From contig CM057149.1 in the NCBI GenBank assembly GCA_029964075.1, forward strand, positions 444,465 to 508,464: a stretch of 64,000 nt of DNA. The letters are read 5' to 3'. The translations under genes and the position numbers were made by a program. The notes below the pieces were generated by a model. The model saw only the letters and a list, made by a program, of their open reading frames with translations, had not been told where the DNA came from and did not search any database. Of the stretch, positions 48,901 through 54,827 are shown piece by piece. Numbering within the stretch: position 1 is the stretch's first letter; the number at the start of each line of letters is the position of its first letter. Origin of the DNA: Patiria pectinifera. Taxonomy: Eukaryota; Echinodermata; Asteroidea; Valvatida; Asterinidae.

Positions 48901-50279
48901 GTTGTAGATGAAAATTGAAGTAACGTCACGATGACATCATCACGTGACATGTGACAGCACATTAAAAAGGCATATTTTGAAGACCAATTTCTACAGAGCT
49001 GTTTTGGTCCTTATCACTCGACCGCACATGTCTACATGACATAAAAATACAATAACAAATGACCAAAACAATGGATGTTTGTACACAAACATAAGTAAAT
49101 CTAGTTGTTAAGATTATTATTATTTTTTGTCCAGCAATTTCCTACAGCATTTTTACATGTTTTTATCGTGCATGGCAGTTTGGGCACTAAAATTGATACG
49201 ACTGCCTTAACACTTGGCATACACTTAGACTAGCACCTGCATATGTGTGTCGAACATTGACGTCATCATGACGTCATCACGAGTCACGTGACGTCAGGTG
49301 CATTTTTTGAAGGGCTATCTCCATAACTACAGGCCCAATTGGGTTGAAACTTGGTATGTACCTAGAACGGGATGTGTTAGAGATGAAAATTTAAGTGATT
49401 TCATCATGATGTCATCACGTCACTTGACGTCACAATAAAAGTGCACGTTTTGAGGGCCTGTATCTACAGAAAAAAAGGTCCAATTAAATTGAAAGTTGGT
49501 ACATGTATGTACCTAGACCGGGATGTGTTAGATGAAAATTTAAGTGACGTCATCATGACGTCATCACGTGTCACGTGACGTCACACTAAAATGTATTTTT
49601 CTAAGGGCTATATCAATAGAACTATAGGTTGGATTTGGTTGTAACTGGACGTGTACTAGACTGGGATGTGTTACAGATGAATATCAAAGCAAATTCATGA
49701 TGACATCTAGTTTTCATCAAACTTGAATCAAATATAAGCCTACAACTTTTACTTCAGGAGCCAGACAAAAAGGGGGGGGGGCCTCAACTGATATGATCTC
49801 CCACTTTAAACATGTCTTCACCCCCCCCCCCCAACACACACACACACAGGTCAACACTTAAGTTAAAATCACTTTACCTCATGAGTTCATTCCACATTTT
49901 CCCCCTAAATATTGGACAGGAAAGAAAATAATACTTACCTTTTTGTTTTTGTTTGGCTTTGTATCTGCAAGTAATATCCAAACACATATAAATTAGAAAA
50001 CAAATGAAACTACAGGAAATGTGCCAAATGACCCATACAGGCATTTTAAGGACAATGTGTGTTTAGTTTTACAGTGTCAGAATATGATCTACTATATTGC
50101 TCTGACATAAAGAAAATTATTTAAACGAGGGTCGGTTAACATCAAAGGTAGCCAAAAAGTGCCATGCACAGAGTCCATTTGACAGTTGCAAGTATTAAAG
50201 AGTTGTTAAAGGGTTACCTTTAAAAAGGTAAATTCCAATTTGACCAGACTTCGCTTTGGCAGCATACTTCGCTCCTTCA
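22906..50279 (-). CDS. CCDC66: CCDC66 orthologue, 14 recognised coding exons, N-terminus missing
   Basis: Known role of the family: CCDC66 is a coiled-coil, microtubule-binding protein of centriolar satellites, centrosome and cilium, needed for primary cilium assembly and spindle function; loss causes retinal degeneration in dogs and mice. Seen here: fourteen minus-strand exons with AG/GT borders whose phases all agree, totalling 3,214 nt and about 1,070 residues (human protein about 950). Matches recalled from human CCDC66, in order: LTQDQLNAIL, the DEQEAL exon, the VKRRQQQEWLKEL helix, LLDPAEIERREAQR, KAQVEEKQRLKRE coiled coil, LTKMGHDTSNL, an AVQTG motif, a DFVPFLRSDE motif and the C-terminal DPLLNP...LRQGL helix. 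Exons (5' to 3'): 50279-50218, 49964-49939, 48450-48078, 47721-47275, 46829-46681, 45446-45306, 43598-43520, 36998-36716, 35042-34967, 33692-33531, 29021-28877, 26900-26685, 26033-25117, 23043-22906. The start codon was not found; it should lie above 50279. Introns carry many transposons. Confidence 0.93.
23864..24082. mobile_element. 219-bp foldback MITE in the last CCDC66 intron
   Basis: Inverted arms of about 85 bp: ATCCGTAAATTGGGCTA on the left, TAGCCCAATTTACGGAC on the right, with further matching GAACTTGAACAA blocks. Confidence 0.8.
24167..24363 (+). CDS. candidate isolated exon, unknown product
   Basis: 197 nt open in one frame between a polypyrimidine acceptor (TTTCTTTTTGTTAG) and a consensus donor (GTAG/GTAAGAT). 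It encodes VTVPASNFMNLKLNITEVWQ and on to HNHSVTALLVQNVIKSG, which has natural-looking composition. It lies on the plus strand inside the last CCDC66 intron. No partner exon was found and no family is recognised; it could be a fragment of a transposon-carried gene. Confidence 0.25.
24589..25004. mobile_element. TTAA-target MITE with CCCTAAAAAGGGCCGG ends
   Basis: 416 bp flanked by TTAA on both sides (24585-24588, 25005-25008). Ends are CCCTAAAAAGGGCCGGTT and AACCCGGCCCTTTTAGGG. TTAA duplication points to the piggyBac or Kolobok superfamily. It lies in the CCDC66 intron just below exon m. Confidence 0.9.
25117..26033 (-). CDS. CCDC66: CCDC66 exon m (largest exon)
   Basis: 917-nt exon with acceptor TTTTCCAG. 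It encodes a basic region (YRPHRRIAQQEAGR), helices with ERRQQRAAELLAEQERNAPG (compare human KVRRQMELLHLVEKNNPG) and the NGDFVPFLRSDEP motif (human HFIPYVRTNE). The frame runs to a TGA at 25111-25113, but an AAA/GTATGA donor at 25117 joins in frame to the clear C-terminal exon, so the TGA is probably intronic. An alternative short C-terminus from read-through cannot be excluded. Confidence 0.9.
26418..26602. mobile_element. 185-bp hAT-like MITE with CAGTGGCRTA ends
   Basis: Perfect 8-bp duplication CCAACACC (26410-26417, 26603-26610). Ends are CAGTGGCGTATCCTGG and CCTGGCTATGCCACTG. The interior block GAGTTTCTAAAAAAATTATC recurs at 61995-62020. Confidence 0.93.
26685..26900 (-). CDS. CCDC66: CCDC66 exon l
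   Basis: 216-nt exon with acceptor CTGCCACAG and donor ACAG/GTATAT. It encodes a Pro/Gln/His-rich linker and ends with the conserved AVQTG motif (human DTGVQTDD). It starts by completing a phase-1 codon and ends in phase 1. A 185-bp MITE lies in the next intron at 26418-26602. Confidence 0.88.
26968..27510. mobile_element. foldback element in the CCDC66 intron
   Basis: About 145-bp inverted arms with TGTAGCGC, AGATCTAG, TAATAAGCC, AGAATCATTTAAAT, AAACACTGTTTTTTAACC and TTGTCCGTGGATCAC on the left, and their complements up to 27510. A partial relative is at 12446. Confidence 0.85.
27798..28504. mobile_element. foldback element with GGCCAA ends, Harbinger-like
   Basis: TTA flanks on both sides; ends GGCCAACCCCAAAAAAGTCT and AGTTTTTTGGCC, with TCCRGTTTCTGRT in both arms. 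The 3-bp TTA duplication suggests PIF/Harbinger. Confidence 0.65.
28877..29021 (-). CDS. CCDC66: CCDC66 exon k (MGHDTSNL motif)
   Basis: 145-nt exon with acceptor CTTTTGCAG and donor ACA/GTTAGT. It contains QKRLEKLTKMGHDTSNLRSS, aligned with human RIRELTQKGHDTSRLIKNL. The donor is slightly off consensus. It ends in phase 1. Confidence 0.92.
29022..30090. other. CCDC66 intron, no element fixed
   Basis: 29345-29358 carries a GATAGAGGGCGGTAC motif (related words at 25225 and 55120). No gene seen. Confidence 0.4.
30100..30850. repeat. degenerate repeat with TGATGTCATCATGATG cores
   Basis: ACCCGAAGTAAAGGTCMAGTG occurs at about 30256 and 30597 (about 341 bp apart), and ATGATGTCATGATGATGTC-type cores near 30130, 30422 and 30770. 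This resembles the 48.7-49.7 kb array but lacks intact CRE octamers. Confidence 0.6.
30880..30963 (+). repeat. (GAAA)n microsatellite
   Basis: About 18-20 copies of GAAA. Confidence 0.97.
30963..31205. mobile_element. foldback unit next to the GAAA repeat
   Basis: Arms 30963-31002 (GATCAGAACAATTCTGAA, GTCGGGATGTGCC) and 31163-31203 in inverted orientation. TTTCTTTCC follows the right arm, mirroring the GAAA tract on the left. Confidence 0.75.
31206..33530. other. CCDC66 intron, possible decayed retroelement
   Basis: 31970-32680 is more GC-rich than its surroundings and open in parts on the minus strand, but shows no conserved motif. 32473-32518 is a 17-bp tandem repeat (CCAACCTTGGGAGGG), three copies. 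Nothing else recognised. Confidence 0.35.
33531..33692 (-). CDS. CCDC66: CCDC66 exon j (core coiled coil)
   Basis: 162-nt exon (54 codons, phase 0) with acceptor CTCATTCAG and donor GAA/GTAAGT. It encodes KAQVEEKQRLKREAEERRRQ and on to KEKQRKKE, an uninterrupted charged coiled coil identical in register to human ITAQVEEKRRKKQLEEEQRK. This is the core of the conserved CCDC66 domain. Confidence 0.95.
34415..34740. mobile_element. foldback element, AAATAATGAA family, copy 1
   Basis: CAAATAATGAATGTTCTTGA and AATAATTTTATGAGGTGACA fold on TGTCACCTCATAAAATTATT to 34540. A second inverted pair (AAATAAATCC..GTCATCTGATTGGT and ACCAATCAGATGATGGGG) spans 34545-34730. Copy 2 lies at 43655-44158. Confidence 0.8.
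34967..35042 (-). CDS. CCDC66: CCDC66 exon i (LLDPAEIE motif)
   Basis: 76-nt exon with acceptor CACATTAG and donor ATG/GTGAGT. It reads RAHNLLLDPAEIERREAQRV and ends KHMEHM, a very close match to human TALLDPAQIEERDRRRQKQLEHQ at the start of the conserved CCDC66 domain. It ends in phase 0. Confidence 0.94.
35105..35530 (+). repeat. dispersed repeat, copy carrying a MITE
   Basis: Same blocks as 14808-15030 (GAGAGCCCGTCACGTGGCC to CTACCAGTGAATC), interrupted at its GGTCTTAAACAC site by a 187-bp insertion. Confidence 0.85.
35196..35382. mobile_element. 187-bp TTAA-target MITE with visible empty site
   Basis: TTAA at 35192-35195 and 35383-35386. Ends are AGGCATAGTCCATCATTTG and CAAATGATGGACTCTGTCT. 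The paralogous repeat at 14891-14902 reads GGTCTTAAACAC, i.e. the unoccupied target with a single TTAA. Confidence 0.93.
35772..35885. mobile_element. short foldback MITE
   Basis: About 48-bp arms: AACACTCCGTTTAAGACC and GGGAGTCTGGA, and the complement ending GGTCTTAAACAGAGTGTT. The loop is about 18 nt. Confidence 0.85.
35886..36715. other. CCDC66 intron, no element recognised
   Basis: AT-rich, nothing to call. Confidence 0.4.
36716..36998 (-). CDS. CCDC66: CCDC66 exon h
   Basis: 283-nt exon with acceptor TTGTTAATAG and donor AAAG/GTTAGA. It continues the helix (EQQRIEAQERKEQEKRRHQE, the human KQIEDDRQRKIEEK position) and then runs into a polar linker with SAPPQGSEGRDDS. It ends in phase 2 after PSQE. 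Confidence 0.9.
37740..37764 (+). other. possible left end of the piggyBac element
   Basis: TTAA at 37740-37743 is followed by CTCCTTGGCTACGGGGAGCG, which resembles the C-rich start of some PGBD-type terminal repeats after their TTAA target. No matching right end was found downstream of 41391, so this is tentative. Confidence 0.25.
38695..38862 (+). repeat. left minisatellite array of the foldback element
   Basis: Tandem units CCAACTCGGACCC plus a 3-4 base spacer (AAG, ACTA, ACG, ACAA), 16-17 bp. The array is open in two frames as a Pro-Thr-Arg-Thr-His repeat, which is a by-product of the repeat and not a gene. Confidence 0.93.
38863..38906 (+). repeat. 20-bp direct repeat inside the foldback element
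   Basis: ATCGTTTTCAATCATTCGAC occurs twice in tandem directly after the left array. Confidence 0.85.
38907..40152. other. AT-rich core of the foldback element
   Basis: No coding sequence seen. At about 39025-39092 a GAAATGCGCTTTAAAAGTG stretch followed by TTATTATTATT resembles the 3' tail of the CR1/L2-like element at 7640, so a SINE or LINE tail may be embedded. The rest is A/T-rich and poly-A-interrupted. Confidence 0.5.
40153..40362 (-). repeat. right minisatellite array of the foldback element
   Basis: About 12 copies of GGTCCGAGTTGGTAGTG, the reverse complement of the left-array unit. Diverged copies (GGACCAAGTTGG) lie at the inner edge, with cleaner ones towards the end. Confidence 0.93.
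42339..42984. mobile_element. element with AAAGCYYCAGTCACAC ends
   Basis: TTAAAGCCTCAGTCACACAT on the left and ATGTGTGACTGGAGCTTTAG on the right. The interior repeatedly uses TACGGAT and ATCCGT words in both orientations. No protein. Confidence 0.8.
42995..43210 (+). repeat. direct repeat pair, about 140-bp period
   Basis: CAGAAAGTCCCCATA...GTCCTAA...AAACAACTTCCCCATAATGC occurs at about 43008-43066 and again at about 43149-43207. Confidence 0.8.
43226..43420. mobile_element. short inverted-end element
   Basis: GTTTATGGTGTAAATCAAGG on the left and CTTCGATTTACACCATAAC on the right. Confidence 0.65.
43520..43598 (-). CDS. CCDC66: CCDC66 exon g
   Basis: 79-nt exon with acceptor ACTTCTTTAG and donor CTGG/GTAAAA. 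It encodes LNDHNAQVKRRQQQEWLKEL, matching human VKQELQRKWIEELNKQ, the helix that leads into the long coiled coil. It ends in phase 1. The intron that follows is about 6.5 kb and contains the broken piggyBac element. Confidence 0.9.
43655..44158. mobile_element. foldback element, AAATAATGAA family, copy 2
   Basis: Arms ACAAATAATGAATGTTTGTG with TTCATGAGGTGA fold on 43765-43822. A further pair TAACACCTGAATAAATCCTA and CAGGGATTTATTTAGGTGTT spans 43830-44157. An internal AATGGAAGTTCTATTC hairpin lies near 44020-44060. Confidence 0.8.
45005..45190. mobile_element. Tc1/mariner-type (pogo-like) MITE
   Basis: 186 bp between TA dinucleotides (45003-45004, 45191-45192). Ends are CAGTCGAGTCTCGTTAATAC and GTACTAACGAGAGTCGACTG. 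Confidence 0.88.
45306..45446 (-). CDS. CCDC66: CCDC66 exon f
   Basis: 141-nt exon (47 codons, phase 0 at both ends) with acceptor TTGGTTCAG and donor CAA/GTATGT. It reads VDTTTSLRDPFSLETSPRG and onward, Ser/Thr-rich and probably disordered. It is assigned by position, clean splice sites and phase; I see no strong vertebrate match. Confidence 0.75.
45718..46022. mobile_element. Harbinger-like MITE with GGGCCTTATTCAC ends
   Basis: GGGCCTTATTCACAAGTTTT on the left and CTCGTGAATAAGGCCC on the right, with GGCCA words just inside both ends. Flanking target copy is not exact. Confidence 0.8.
46681..46829 (-). CDS. CCDC66: CCDC66 exon e
   Basis: 149-nt exon with acceptor CTGATTAG and donor CAG/GTACGG. 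With the G left from the previous exon it reads DEQEALNRQQALQEKHVREV, equivalent to human LDEQVALKKKEKE. It is followed by a Met/His-rich segment (MGMMHHEMSTPEHH). It ends on a codon boundary. Confidence 0.88.
47112..47165 (+). repeat. 20-bp tandem repeat
   Basis: AAGGTGGCATTTCAAAAGT, nearly three copies, in a CCDC66 intron. Confidence 0.9.
47275..47721 (-). CDS. CCDC66: CCDC66 exon d (acidic/Ser-Pro region)
   Basis: 447-nt exon with acceptor ATATGTAG and donor AAG/GTAAGT. It encodes an acidic stretch, a Thr/Ser/Pro-rich disordered stretch (VRTRTPSPGPSTEP) and ends in a charged helix, LSLAERKRRKWKQEQ, matching the start of the conserved helical region in vertebrate CCDC66 (the GERERDRSLLEAKKAQWRKE part). 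It ends in phase 1. Confidence 0.9.
48078..48450 (-). CDS. CCDC66: CCDC66 exon c (LTQDQL motif)
   Basis: 373-nt exon with acceptor TTCTGCAG and donor ATAG/GTAGGA. It begins FGYKKRAQTYS and carries ALTQDQLNAILKSIGQ, which corresponds to LTQDQLQQILMTVNQ of human CCDC66, the most diagnostic motif of the N-terminal half. It ends in phase 1 and is completed by AA of the next exon. Confidence 0.9.
48760..49720. repeat. intronic tandem repeat, about 150-bp unit, rich in CRE octamers
   Basis: Five or six diverged units of about 140-150 bp share a core like GACGTCATCATGACGTCATC and a flank like TCCAATTGGGTTGAAACTTG followed by GGTATGTACCTAGA. Cores begin near 48772, 48923, 49259, 49398 and 49546. Seven perfect TGACGTCA octamers occur (49258, 49269, 49289, 49425, 49545, 49556, 49576). 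The array sits in the CCDC66 intron between the microexon and exon c. Whether it binds CREB/ATF factors or is simply a satellite is not shown. Confidence 0.75.
49939..49964 (-). CDS. CCDC66: CCDC66 exon b, 26-nt microexon
   Basis: A 26-nt microexon lies between a TTACTTGCAG acceptor and a consensus GTAAGTAT donor. It codes for a Lys/Asn-rich linker (TKPNKNKK) and links a phase-1 upstream exon to a phase-0 downstream exon. Both splice sites are strong. Skipping it would shift the frame (26 is not a multiple of 3), so it should be constitutive or else gate translation. Confidence 0.7.
50218..50279 (-). CDS. CCDC66: CCDC66 exon a (first recognised)
   Basis: 62-nt exon after a TTCTTCACAG acceptor, ending AAAG before GTAACC. 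It reads EGAKYAAKAKSGQIGIYLFK and ends in phase 1, which the next exon completes as GAT. Its basic, Gly/Lys-rich composition resembles the N-terminal region of vertebrate CCDC66, but similarity is weak, so the call rests mainly on splice sites and phase. Confidence 0.6.
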
Positions 50280-50839
50280 CTGTGAAGAAAATACAAATGT
50301 ACATCAGTTATAGACTTCACATTTGGGCATTGCAAAACATTTTGTGTGTGTAAAACCAATTTGAAAAGTTTTAGTCTGCAATGCAGCACAAAAAATTCAC
50401 AGGTCACATAAAAACAATTGCCTGGTAGTTGTCAAAGAACCTTGCAAGTTTGCTTTCTTCTAATAGTGCCTTCAACACATGTGAACAGGATTTATTATAA
50501 AAACAGCACTCTAAAACAAATGTTTATCTTAAACTTTGGAATCAAATCCCCAATGCTCAACCTAACCACTAAAAAAAACCAAATACACAACTGGCCAAAG
50601 CAAAAAATGGTTATCCATTCTACCTTCAACACTTCATGTTTGTTTTTAGGCATACTTTGCTTCTTGAATGACTGCTGCATTGAGTTTGATGCATTTAACT
50701 AATAATATCTATACATCATGTCACACAATGACAAAGTTGCACAATGTGGTCGCAAAACACAACACTAACCTACATCTAGTTGATACCAAAGGATTCAGGA
50801 GACAAAACTCTCAAAATTTCACAAGAAAGTTAATGGTAT

Positions 50840-51070
50840 TTTTGTGATTACGCGGGTATTAAAGTGTGCTTCCAAAATCATCAACTCCAATACGGTTGCT
50901 GAACGGGTCCAATCTATGCTGCTTGCTGCTCCTTGTCAGCTCGTGATTGGCCCGTCTGACACCACCCGCGATATGCACTATAAAGACGGTGTCTGTGGTC
51001 GGTTCCCAGACCAAACGACTTTGACGTCACGCCAACAACGATTCGCGTGCACGTTTAAACGTTAAAACTC
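50840..51070. promoter_or_regulatory. CCDC66: candidate promoter region upstream of CCDC66
   Basis: This is the first GC-richer stretch upstream of the recognised CCDC66 exons. It holds a perfect cAMP-response element TGACGTCA at 51022-51029, an inverted CCAAT box (GATTGGCCC) near 50945, and a TATAAAG in plus orientation near 50980. It could drive the minus-strand gene, a plus-strand transcript, or both. The assignment is by position only; no first exon or start codon was recognised. Confidence 0.3.
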
Positions 51071-51501
51071 AAACTGTAGCTTCGGTGCGGAAATGGGACC
51101 ATTTTCATCATTTTTGTGTATCTTCGAATCGATTCAACCCTTACACTTTAAGCGAACAGAACGCGAGTATGTCAAGAAGTACTGGGCATAGTCTGGGGGT
51201 ACAAATATACAGTGGCCGCTCCAAAACTCACTTCCATATTATTCGTAGAGTATACAGCATGTTCGCGTTGATATGCCCATCTATGGGTATTACGTCATAG
51301 TTCTAGGGGTATGTAGTGGTTATGCCAGGCTAGGTTTGGGCGAGTCCCAGTTCAAATTAGTGTATTACAGGGACAAAATGGCACATTTTCGAATTCTTTT
51401 TGTACCTGCCAAATGCCTGCTAGTCCAAGTTGATAACTTCCTCCAGCCCTAAATGACTACCCAATGATAAATTTAGGGCTGAGGTAACTCCAGCTAGGCC
51501 T

Positions 51502-51555
51502 ACTTCTGAAATCAGAAGCCTGCTCGTTCACGAGCAGCCTTCTGATTTCAGAAGT
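51502..51555. repeat. 54-nt near-perfect palindrome
   Basis: ACTTCTGAAATCAGAAG, then CTGCTCG TTCA CGAGCAG, and the complement; only the C/C opposition between the two blocks breaks pairing. A second small hairpin (AGCCCTAAAT / ATTTAGGGCT) lies at 51444-51484. It could be a very short MITE or an inverted-repeat transcript hairpin. Confidence 0.9.
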
Positions 51556-52846
51556 ATCCTCGTGTGACCATTTTGTGTGCACTTCGTACTTTGACCGATT
51601 TTTTGCTTGCATGAACTAAACCCTACACAGTTATGGACTTTAATATTGTAAGAATGGCTAATAAACTACATGGAAAATAATTTGAACAATATCGAACATC
51701 AAGGAAGCACCAAGAACGTAGTCAGCTGCAGATGAGTCAAATTGGCTGCCAAGAAAATTTTGTGCCCATAATTCGCGCACGAACGGAAAATGTCATTGTT
51801 TGCCATCCGACATTGTCACTATAAAACACACGTTTGTTTAAATATGAAATAAATGAATTTCTTTCGATTTTGGTAAAACAACTGCATGCGAAATTTTTAA
51901 AATCTATCATATTGAAGATTTGAGGTAAATAAATTACACCCATAAATCTTATAATATATTTTTGTCAAAAATCTAAGAAGCTTAGTTAAAGCCTATGCAT
52001 GGAAAGAGTTCCGAGAATTTTTGTTTTGCTGAAAATCAACCATGTGCCAATTACATAACATTTTGAAAATTTATATATATTCTCCAAAACTAGAAACATA
52101 TGCAATATAACTTTAGTATGCCGTGTTTATATTTTTAAGTACATGGACAAATATATTTTAAATGACCCCTCCATCAAAAACATAACAAAACCACCCCTCG
52201 GTAACAATGTTCTCCGGCCTTTTTTGCTCATTCTAATACGCCTGCGATTAATCAATCAATTATGCAGGCGGGCATGCCTGCATGCGGTTGACCATACCAT
52301 GGCCAATCGCACTGCCTCGACACATGGTTGCTTGATACACTTCGTTTCAATAAAAACAAAAAATAAGTATTGACCTACATTTTGGGTACTTTAAACATTA
52401 CAATTAGGTCTAATTCCGACAGAAATTTATTTTAAAGCATATTAATTCCAGCAAACAACTCGGTACCGAAATCTGCATCTCAGCAAAACAGATCGGAAAA
52501 TAATAACACGATATGAGGCGCACGTCGTATTTCGTGCTCCTTAATTCTGATTACGCCTTCTGTTGTTTAATGAAAGTCGACCAAAGTTATCTTTCATGTT
52601 TCGGGGTTGGACAACGACACTGATTGGAAATTCGTAGTGATGTTTTTATTAGTTTTCTGGGCCATTCAATAATGTTACGTTTTTGTATCTACAGTAGTCA
52701 ATATGGCAATAATTTACTCTCTCTTTAGTTTTATTTCTTTCAAATCACTTCTCGGAAAAGCTTTTGATTTCCGCGTAGGCCTAACTGCATTGAGAAGAAA
52801 GGCGATGTGACGATGGATCATCGACGGTGATTTGACGTCAGGGCAC
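51556..52846. other. no gene recognised
   Basis: AT-rich, short frames only. Confidence 0.4.
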
Positions 52847-53467
52847 AATTGCAGAATACCCCGCCACTCGCGTATCCCACCTCTTATCCGGATACGCGGA
52901 TATGGAGTCACGCTTGGATGCTCAACCAAAACCACACGCGTGTGCCACCCCGTATCCCCGTATCCGTGTATCCACTTCCCGGCACCTACTTTGGACTTGG
53001 ACGTTTTTCCTCAAAACCACACGCATGTGCCACCCCGTATCCCCGTATCCACTTCCCGGCACCTACTTTGGACTTATACGTTTTTCCCCTGCTCCCCATT
53101 CAACTCACGTTGTCTCTGCCTTCGTTATTTTTCAACATGGATATGGACGCTTCGTTCTCAAAAATATTTTCCTCCGCTAAAAATAAAGTCCACCCCGTAT
53201 ACTCTTCCTGGCACCTACTTTCGACTTAAGATTTATTTAACCCCTGCTCCCCATTCAATTCACGTTGTCCCTGCTGGCCGCATTTCTTAATACAGGGAAA
53301 TAGCTCCCTCTTTAGACCCTCCAGCGCTCAAACCCACCCCGTATATTGTATCCGCGTATCCACTTCCCGACATCTACATGTACTTCGGACATTTCTGCAA
53401 CATTTTCCGACTGCGTAGCCATTTATTTTTAGGGGGTAATTTTCGCGTGGCGGGGTATTCTGCAATT
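52847..53467. mobile_element. 621-bp element with 21-bp perfect inverted ends and internal tandem units
   Basis: ATTGCAGAATACCCCGCCAC (plus a leading A) and its exact complement at 53447-53467. Inside, three units share CACCCCGTATCC..., CCCGGCACCTACTTTGGACT and CCTGCTCCCCATTCAA. The frames read through the repeats are by-products. A lone end copy is at 62597-62617. Confidence 0.9.
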
Positions 53468-53584
53468 ACTTCGACGTCGGCCTGTGTTGTGTGAAAAAAA
53501 ATACGAGCCGAGAAAGTTGGTTGCGCGAATTTGGGCACCGCACGATACTAGGTTAGGCCTAGGCCTAGGCCTATACCATGTGCC

Positions 53585-54827
53585 TGTCGAGCGCAAAGTG
53601 AGTCCCCCGCGCAAGTTTGAACTTGCGCGCGCAAGTTTAAACCTGCGCGCACGCAAGTTTAAACTTGCGCGCGCATTCATTTCCTTGCTACAAATTGCGC
53701 ACGCAAGTTTAAACTTGCGCACTGCATAGAATTTCCCGGCCACGCATACAGAGCCGCTAAACTATTTTGCCCAAAGGCTGGGTATGCTCATGCAGATATG
53801 TGACATTATTTTTAAAGCAGATTTTTTCTCCGATTTAATAGCATCACTGAGCTTCGGGAGACAATGCCTTAATGCCTTTTTTTTAACATTTGATTAAATT
53901 CATGAATTAAAATTTATTTACTTTTTAAAATAATTACCATTTTATATGCATAGCGTTTTTAAGTTGTTAACATTTTTGAATATGAATTATTGAGCCTGCA
54001 ATAAAAAATATTTATTAAAGTAATACATTTAATTAATTAATTAAATTAGTAATGTATTCATTAATTTTTTTCAAATTATGCATTTTTGAAGTGTTCACAG
54101 CGCTCGGAATGTTATGCAAGCATTTCTAAAAACAATATCAATTTATTAATTGTTAAATTAATTCGTATTTTTTTGAAGAGTAAGTACTTTTTTAATTGTA
54201 GAATACATAAGCATTTTAAAAAATAATGTAAATGATTAGTATCATGTCAAAACTTGAACAATTGAAGGGATCATAATCATTCTTTTTATGTTAACAGCGG
54301 GTTACACCTAGGAAATTATGATTTATTTACATTCAAGAATATAAATAAAATGCAAATTAGGTTTACAAAGCAAAAAAGTTGAAGCTGGTCTCCATTTTTG
54401 AACAACTTCAGTACACTTTCCAAGCAATCGCCGCTAGTGTGCTAAAGTTGATTGCTTGCCCGGTCCCCTCCCTGGCCCCGCCCCCACGTACCCTTAAACA
54501 GCTTCTCTGATAAGCACTGCTAAATCTCAATGTTTCTTTTCATTGACGCTAATTGAATTCCCCTTTTTTATTTATTTCTTTATTCATTCATTTATTCCAT
54601 TATTTCTCCATGTAGGCCTACTCGTGTTTTGAAAAAAAAAATTCTTCATTTTCAATGAAAATCCCGCCCGCAAAAGAAGGTTGCGATCGCCTTTGCGCAA
54701 GTTTAAACTTGCGTACGCAAATTAAAATGGCGCGGTGTAATTTGCGTGCTTCAGGAGTCCCTTGCGCAAGTTTAAACTTGCACGCGCAAGTTTAAACTTG
54801 CGTGGGGGACTCAAATTGCGCTCGACA
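53585..54827. mobile_element. 1,243-bp element with terminal arrays of GTTTAAAC-centred palindromes
   Basis: Inverted ends TGTCGAGCGCAAAGTGAGTC on the left and GACTCAAATTGCGCTCGACA on the right, flanked by TGCC at 53581-53584 and 54828-54831. Just inside, seven copies of GCGCAAGTTTAAACTTGCGC (some with one mismatch) occur: four at 53610-53725 and three at 54698-54802. The core is AT-rich and non-coding. Confidence 0.85.

Noticed and set aside
52832-53290. Open frames of 90-150 codons rich in Pro, Tyr and His
   Set aside because: They come from tandem units of the 52847-53467 element; three frames are open at once, as expected of a repeat.
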